Assembly (NCBI GenBank): GCA_022573485.1
Contig: JACZTW010000238.1
Span: 1-6,102, forward strand
DNA length: 6,102 nucleotides
Direction of reading: 5' to 3'
Origin: Planctomycetota bacterium
Lineage (GTDB): Bacteria; Planctomycetota; Phycisphaerae; UBA1845; CAIVHJ01
In this document: in pieces, positions 1-4,700 of the stretch
How the letters are laid out: each line of letters starts with the position of its first letter
Position numbering within the stretch: the stretch's first letter is position 1
Position numbers and translations under genes: made by a program
The notes under the pieces: generated by a model
Databases searched by the model: none
Told to the model about the DNA's origin: nothing
Seen by the model: only the letters and a program-made list of their open reading frames with translations

Positions 1-131
1 TACTGCCTGTACTATTCACGCTCAGCGGTCTCGTCGCCTTCGTCAGACGTACGCATATTCGATGGGCGGGAAGACGAGAGTGTTTGTAGAGGGATAGACA
101 TCAAGGCGAGGAGGTCGATTTGATGATTGCT

Positions 132-138
132 AAGGAGG
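132..138 (+). promoter_or_regulatory. Strong Shine-Dalgarno site for the 146-448 gene
   Basis: AAGGAGG lies 7 bases upstream of the ATG at 146, which is near-ideal spacing. It fixes the start of the small gene. It stands out because the other two genes here have weak or no visible Shine-Dalgarno sequence, so this small protein may be translated strongly. No convincing -35/-10 pair was found in bases 1-131. Confidence 0.8.
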
Positions 139-145
139 GCTAGAT

Positions 146-448
146 ATGACGAAACAAGAGATCGTCAAGACGCTGGCCGTCGAATTCGGCATGGAGGAGA
201 CCACCGCGAAACGAGTGGTACAATTCGTCTTGAACCAGATCGTGAAATCCTTAGAGTCGGAGGGGCGCGTCGCGGCAAGCGAAACCGGGCAATACACCCC
301 CGTGCAGATGCCTAAGAATCTACACAAGAAGACGGCCGCAAGACTCATGTCCATGATCGGAGACGAAGGCGTCGCGGAGGCAAGACGACTTCAGCAACAG
401 CATACACCGAACGTCATTCGATACGCCTTCGAGATGTTGCCGATTTGA
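146..448 (+). CDS. Small protein with an HU/IHF-like N-terminus and an unrecognised C-terminus
   Basis: This is a complete 100-residue protein starting MTKQEIVKTLAVEFGM and ending in TGA at 446-448. Residues 1-42 match the pattern of the dimerising N-terminal helices of HU/IHF family nucleoid proteins: a TKxEIVKxLA opening, then a helix starting near T20 and running through VVQFVLNQIVKSL to EGRV. Known HU proteins then continue into a beta sheet with a GFG-type turn and a DNA-intercalating arm carrying an NPxTG-like motif. Here residues 43-100 show none of that. They are mixed polar and helical (PKNLHKKTAARLMSMIGDEG, then EARRLQQQH). The other two + frames do not restore an HU arm, so a simple frameshift is not evident. 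The strong ribosome binding site supports real expression. If HU-derived, it may dimerise or cap other HU proteins rather than bend DNA; that is inference. It could also be an unrelated small helical protein. It is soluble, with no signal peptide or membrane segment. Confidence 0.72.
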   Translation: MTKQEIVKTLAVEFGMEETTAKRVVQFVLNQIVKSLESEGRVAASETGQYTPVQMPKNLHKKTAARLMSMIGDEGVAEARRLQQQHTPNVIRYAFEMLPI

Positions 449-550
449 TCCGAGCACCCCAAGTGTAAGCCCATTTCGAAAAGCTGTGCTCCGCAGGACC
501 CTCACAACCCTGTCCCTCCTTGGCCTGCCGCTCAGCGAAGAGAAATTGCG

Positions 551-632
551 GAGTTTAGGAGTTTGAGCGTTCTGGAGTTTGGTGCGGGTCCCGGCAACTC
601 CTGAACTCCCCAACTCCTAAACCCCTAAACTC
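551..632. repeat. Long imperfect hairpin between convergent genes, possible bidirectional terminator
   Basis: The outer arms GAGTTTAGGAGTTT (551-564) and AAACCCCTAAACTC (619-632) are complementary at 13 of 14 positions. The inside continues with iterated GAGTTT units on the left (551, 559, 575) and AACTC units on the right (596, 604, 612, 628), giving several possible pairing registers around a central GGGTCCC. The element lies between the + gene ending at 448 and nnrE on the minus strand, and its right arm covers the last bases and stop codon of nnrE. The position suits a shared transcription terminator, but no U-tract follows either arm. The internally repetitive make-up suggests a dispersed genomic repeat; I recall similar TTAGGAGTTT elements in planctomycete genomes, which is memory and not a search result. 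Confidence 0.6.
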
Positions 633-1299
633 GCTTCTTGTTTCGCGCGTTGAATAGCGTCCGCGGTGCGCCGATGTCAGCGGTGAGGACTTGGCCGGTG
701 TATTCGGCGGCGCTTGCGAAGCCGGTTTTGGGGGCGACGAAGGTAATTGTTAAATCGGCGCGGACGGTGGCGGCGGCGGGTTGGCCGGTGTTGCAGTCCA
801 GGCCGGAAGGGACGTCGATCGCGACCTTCAGTGCGTGATCCGCGGAATTGATCAATTCGATCGCCCGATCCAACGGCGGGCGAACCTTGCCGGAAAAGCC
901 GGTGCCCAAAAGCGCATCGATGACCACCTGAGCGCGAGACACGCAGGCGGCTGCGTCAGATTCTGTGAAGGCGCGGATTGGTATCTTCATCTTATGGGCA
1001 ATGTCGTGGTTGACCCTGGCGTCGGGGGCGAGCTTCTCTGGATCGGCGAATAGGATGATCTCGACCTTCAGTCCGGCGTTGAACAAATGGCGAGCGATGA
1101 CGAAGCCGTCGCCGCCGTTGTTGCCGCGCCCGCACAGGATGCAGACGGCAGCGGGTTGATCCGTCTCTTTGAGATTGGCGCGAATCAACTCGGCTGCGTT
1201 TCGGCCGGCGTTTTCCATCAGCACGATACCGGCAATGCCGTACTCTTCGATAGCGCAGCGGTCGATTTCCCGGATTTGTTCGCGAGTGAGCGCCTGCAT
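625..1299 (-). CDS. nnrE: NAD(P)H-hydrate epimerase, single-domain (YjeF N-terminal type)
   Basis: This 224-residue enzyme interconverts the R and S forms of hydrated NADH and NADPH, so that the partner dehydratase (NnrD) can restore the normal cofactor. It is a cytosolic repair enzyme with a Rossmann-like fold. Visible motifs are an N-terminal helix LTREQIREIDRCAIEEYGI, MENAGR (28-33), the nucleotide-binding loop CGRGNNGGDGFVIARHL (56-72), IDALLGTGFSGKVRPP (127-142), and IDVPSGLDCNTG (161-172), whose Asp162 corresponds to the conserved Asp of the family's catalytic region. The length is right for the epimerase domain alone; the dehydratase domain fused to it in E. coli Nnr is absent and no nnrD is in the window. 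The frame stays open upstream to 1731, but those codons show no family similarity, so the ATG at 1297-1299 is chosen. No clear Shine-Dalgarno precedes it. The stop is TAG at 625-627, inside the intergenic hairpin. It is convergent with the small gene and divergent from the cytochrome gene. Confidence 0.93.
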   Translation of the reverse strand: MQALTREQIREIDRCAIEEYGIAGIVLMENAGRNAAELIRANLKETDQPAAVCILCGRGNNGGDGFVIARHLFNAGLKVEIILFADPEKLAPDARVNHDIAHKMKIPIRAFTESDAAACVSRAQVVIDALLGTGFSGKVRPPLDRAIELINSADHALKVAIDVPSGLDCNTGQPAAATVRADLTITFVAPKTGFASAAEYTGQVLTADIGAPRTLFNARNKKRV

Positions 1300-1460
1300 G
1301 GCGCGGTCATCATACACGACCACGAAGAGCGGTGTTTCAACCAATTGCCTGCCACCAGCGGCGATCGGAGAGGTACAGCGGTTCGCTGGGCCGGGCGTCG
1401 AGCGCTTGGGCCGGAAGTTGCGTCGGTCCGGGACCTTCACCCTCAAGCGGATGAAGTGCG

Positions 1461-1488
1461 TGCATTTTTTCACGAAGGTCACTATAAT
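1461..1488 (+). promoter_or_regulatory. Candidate sigma-70-type promoter for the cytochrome gene
   Basis: A perfect TATAAT occurs at 1483-1488. The best -35 at workable spacing is TGCATT (1461-1466, 16-base spacer), a poor match to TTGACA. A T-run at 1465-1470 adds an AT-rich patch upstream. The position, about 230 bases before the ATG at 1718, fits a long leader. The same patch read on the minus strand gives TATAGT, so nnrE could also start near here. The call rests on one hexamer in otherwise GC-rich DNA. Confidence 0.3.
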
Positions 1489-1590
1489 CCGGCGATAAAT
1501 GTGCCGGGATCGGGCCTTGCTCCCACGCCTGCATCTGGGATGATGCGCCGGAATGGAAACCGGAGTGAATGGGGAAATGGGCAAATTTGT

Positions 1591-1621
1591 CTTGTGTCCG
1601 AATCGCTTGTGTCCGGAATCG
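1591..1621 (+). repeat. Short imperfect tandem duplication
   Basis: CTTGTGTCCGAATCG (1591-1605) is followed directly by CTTGTGTCCGGAATCG (1606-1621); the copies differ by one inserted G. It lies in the predicted leader of the cytochrome gene and directly abuts the palindrome at 1622-1639, so the two may be parts of one repetitive element. No function can be assigned. Confidence 0.75.
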
Positions 1622-1639
1622 CGCAGGCTGAAGCCTGCG
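1622..1639. repeat. REP-like palindrome
   Basis: CGCAGGCT (1622-1629) and AGCCTGCG (1632-1639) are perfect 8-base inverted repeats around a GA spacer, giving a compact GC-rich hairpin about 80 bases upstream of the cytochrome start codon. The GCAGGCTGAAGCCTGC form resembles short palindromes dispersed between genes in many GC-rich genomes; a copy number cannot be judged from this window. A hairpin here could affect mRNA stability, or attenuate transcription if it starts at the upstream TATAAT. No T-run follows immediately, so a classical terminator is not supported. Confidence 0.65.
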
Positions 1640-1717
1640 GCTCCTTGTTTTGTTCGCTGTTCAAACATCAATCGTTGGATGTTCCCCAGAGAATTGTATC
1701 GATCATAGGTTTGTATT

Positions 1718-4700
1718 ATGCCCGTCTCCACCGACCACCTTTACGACAAGTACCGCACGAATCTCGTGTTTGCGATTTCAGCGGCGATCCTGGCTTTGAG
1801 CACGATCTGGCTGATCAGGGTTGACCACGAGCGCCCCTGGAAAGAATACCAGAGCGGCTATATGGATTCGCAGGCGGTGCTCGCTCAACTGAACTATTTG
1901 GTCACACAGCAAGAGTCGTTCCAGGACCAGCTCACGCAGGCGCGGACCCACCTCGAAGAAGAGCGCCAGACCATCGACCGCGCCCAGAATCCGGAATATG
2001 ACGGACTGCTCACGCTTTTGGTGGAAAAGAAGGCCGAGCAATACAACATCAATCTGGAGTTCAAGCAGAAGGATGCGTGGATCATTGTCACGCGCAGCAA
2101 TCTGGAGCAAGCGACGGCAATCGAGGGCGCGGAGAGCGAACCGGCCCGGCAGATCGCCGCGAAATTGCGACAGGATGAAGAGGCGCTGGCTGCGACGCGC
2201 CTGCGGAATGAGCACGTGGACGACGACATCAGGGAGTTGACTCGCGCTCGAAAAAAGCAGGAGGCGGGATTCATCACCGCGCGGCGGGCCCTGGCAGATC
2301 TCCAAAAGCAGATTGACGCGGCGCGCACCAAGCGTGATCGGTACAGCTCGGTGCTGGGCAGGTGGGTTTTCAATGCTCATCTCGGCGATTTCGTCGCCCC
2401 GAAGGGCACGCCGGGCCGCTACGAAGTCAAGCAGGTCGTGGCCATGGGCGTCAAGAGCAAGCTGAACTTCCTCGAAGGATACAAGGTCGATCGCTGCACG
2501 ACGTGCCACGTGGTCATCGACGATGAGAACTTCTCTCAGCAGAACCTGGCGGCGCAGTTCGAACGCGCGATTCCCGCCTTAAATGAAGCGCTGGCGCGGT
2601 CGGGCGGCTCCTCAAACGCGCCGACGATCACGATGCCCGAGCCGCCGGTGATCTACGGGCTGCGCCCGGATCAATTGAAAGGCCGAGTCGCGGAATACTG
2701 GGAGCAAGTCAGCCGGGAAGATCGAGAGGCCTATTTCTCACAGCTCCAGGCTGGGGTCAACGCCTATCTGGATCACGAGGGTCTGCCAACCATCGACCTG
2801 CAACAGCCGTTGCAGGCTCATCCCGATCTGAACTTGTTCCTGAGCACGGATTCGCCGCACCCGATCAACCAGATGGGCTGCACGGTGTGCCACGAAGGCA
2901 ACGGCTCGGAAACGGATTTCGTGCTCGCGGCCCACACGCCCAAGAGCCACGCTGAAAAGAAAGAGTGGACCGAGAAGTACTACGACCGCCACCTCGGCGT
3001 GCCGACGATGACTTGGTCGATGCTGGAGCACTTCTGGGATTTTCCTATGATTCCGCCGCAGTACAGCGAGGCGAGCTGCGCCAAGTGCCACGACGCCCTC
3101 GACGACATCTCCCGGTTCCAGGGCCGCGACTACGGCGAGAAGATCCGCACGGGCAAAAAGCTGTACACACAACTGGGATGCATCAATTGCCATCGCGTCG
3201 AGAACATCGACGGCCTGCGGCAAGTGGGCACGGACCTGACGCACGTGAGCTCGAAACTCAGCGACGGCTTCATGCACAACTGGATCTTCAGCCCGCGGGA
3301 GTTCCGCCCGGCGACGTGGATGCCGCATTTCTTCATGCAGGAAAACAACGGCCCCGGCTCGGAGAACAAATGGGATCCGGATCCGGTGCTGCGCACGCGG
3401 ACGGAAGTTCAGGCCATCACGCATTACCTCCAGACGGTGAGCGAGCCGTGGGCCGCCGAAGCGGCGCCGGCGGGCCTGAACGGCGACCCCGCCAACGGCC
3501 AGCAACTCTTCGCGGATGTGGGCTGCCTGGGCTGCCACGGCAACATCGCCGAATACGGTGAGGCGTGGATCGTCAATGATTTGGCCGAACGCCGGCTGAG
3601 CGAGGATCCCGAGGCGGATGAAGACGAAGCATACGAGCAGGCGGAAACGCAGTTCGGCGCGATGGATCTCAATGCCCAAGTCATGTACGCCGTGCGGCAC
3701 TTCACCGAGGAGCGCCGTGCGGATGCTGAGGAGCGCGCGGCGCGGGAAGAGCTATTGGCGACGGCGGATCGGCGCGACCCGGACCCGCACAAGCTGTACC
3801 TCCCGCCAATGTACACGCGCTTCGCGCCGGACCTGTCCGGCGTGGGCTCTAAGGTCTCGAAGGATTGGCTTTATGGTTGGTTACTGGAGCCTCGGCACTA
3901 TTCCAGCTATACGAAGATGCCGCGGCTGCGGCTCACCGAGCAGGAGGCTGTGGACCTGGCCGCCTATCTGGTGACGCTGAAACACGATACGTTCGACACG
4001 GCCCCCTTCGAGGTCTCCGAGGCTACGGTGGCCGCTCTGGATCGCGGTATGGCGGACTTCCTGTCCGGGCAGAATTCCGCAGCCACGGTCGAGAAGTACA
4101 GGGCGGATGCCGACGGCCTCCTCACGCGCACGCTGATCGTCACGCTCAGCAAGCATCCCGAACGCGCCGTTCAAGACGCCCGAACGCAACATTACGAGCA
4201 GGCCCTTGCGGGCATGGACCTGACCGCAAAGAAGATGCTCTTCGTGGGCCAAAAGTCGATCACACACTACGGCTGCCACGCGTGCCACGACATCGCCGGC
4301 TTCGAGGCGGCGCCTCGCCCGGGCACCGACCTGACGGATTGGGGCGAGAAGAGCATTCACCAGCTTGATTTCGCATTCTTCGGCGGGGCGTATCACCATA
4401 CGCTGGCGGAGACGGATGAATTTCAGGAGCTGTACCCGAAAGAGCGCACCGATCTGATCGAATGGTCTCACAGTGGCAACCTCGAAATCGACTCGGTACA
4501 CACGCACTCCTCGTTCGCTACGCTCAAGTTGCTCAATCCGCGCGTTTGGGATCGCCAAAAAATAAAATCGCCCTATGCCAAGTTGAAGATGCCGAACTTC
4601 TATCTGGCAGAGCACGAGGTGGATGCGCTGGTGACCTACCTGCTGTCCCGCCGTCCGGCGCGGGTGGCCGACGCGCTCAAGATTCAATACGCTCGCGAGC

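Larger units (their letters stand above)
1300..1717. other. Divergent intergenic region between nnrE and the giant cytochrome gene
   Basis: These 418 bases must hold the promoters of both flanking genes. On the minus strand the nnrE frame is open across the region, but its translation is rich in Arg and Pro with no recognisable domain. On the plus strand the open stretches antisense to nnrE that enter here likewise look non-coding. The left part (1300-1480) has no feature I can name. The right part holds a TATAAT candidate near 1483, a 15/16-base tandem duplication at 1591-1621 and a palindrome at 1622-1639. The 5' leader of the cytochrome transcript would be about 220 bases if that promoter is used. 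Confidence 0.6.

Noticed and set aside
3..89. Short open stretch on + reading LPVLFTLSGLVAFVRR, which could be the tail of a membrane protein entering from the left edge.
   Set aside because: Only 28 codons are visible, all three + frames are open for some distance here, and no family motif supports this one over the others.
146..448. The 146-448 gene considered as a frameshifted normal HU gene.
   Set aside because: Neither alternative + frame downstream of residue 42 encodes the GFG turn or NPxTG-like arm motif expected of HU.
1300..1731. N-terminal extension of the nnrE frame to a start at 1731.
   Set aside because: The added 144 residues are Arg/Pro-rich with no similarity to the epimerase family, and would overlap the cytochrome start codon. 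The family's normal start motif begins just after the ATG at 1299.
1087..1824. 245-codon open frame on + running antisense to nnrE and into the cytochrome start.
   Set aside because: It overlaps nnrE on the opposite strand and the well-supported cytochrome N-terminus in another frame, and its translation has no recognisable domain.
1778..2509. 243-codon open frame on the minus strand.
   Set aside because: It lies antisense to the coiled coil of the cytochrome gene; its Leu/Arg-rich composition is what GC-rich codon bias produces on the opposite strand.
2738..3700. 320-codon open frame on the minus strand.
   Set aside because: It is antisense to the haem region, with Val/Arg/Ala/His-rich low-information sequence and no motif, whereas the + strand carries several CXXCH sites in frame.
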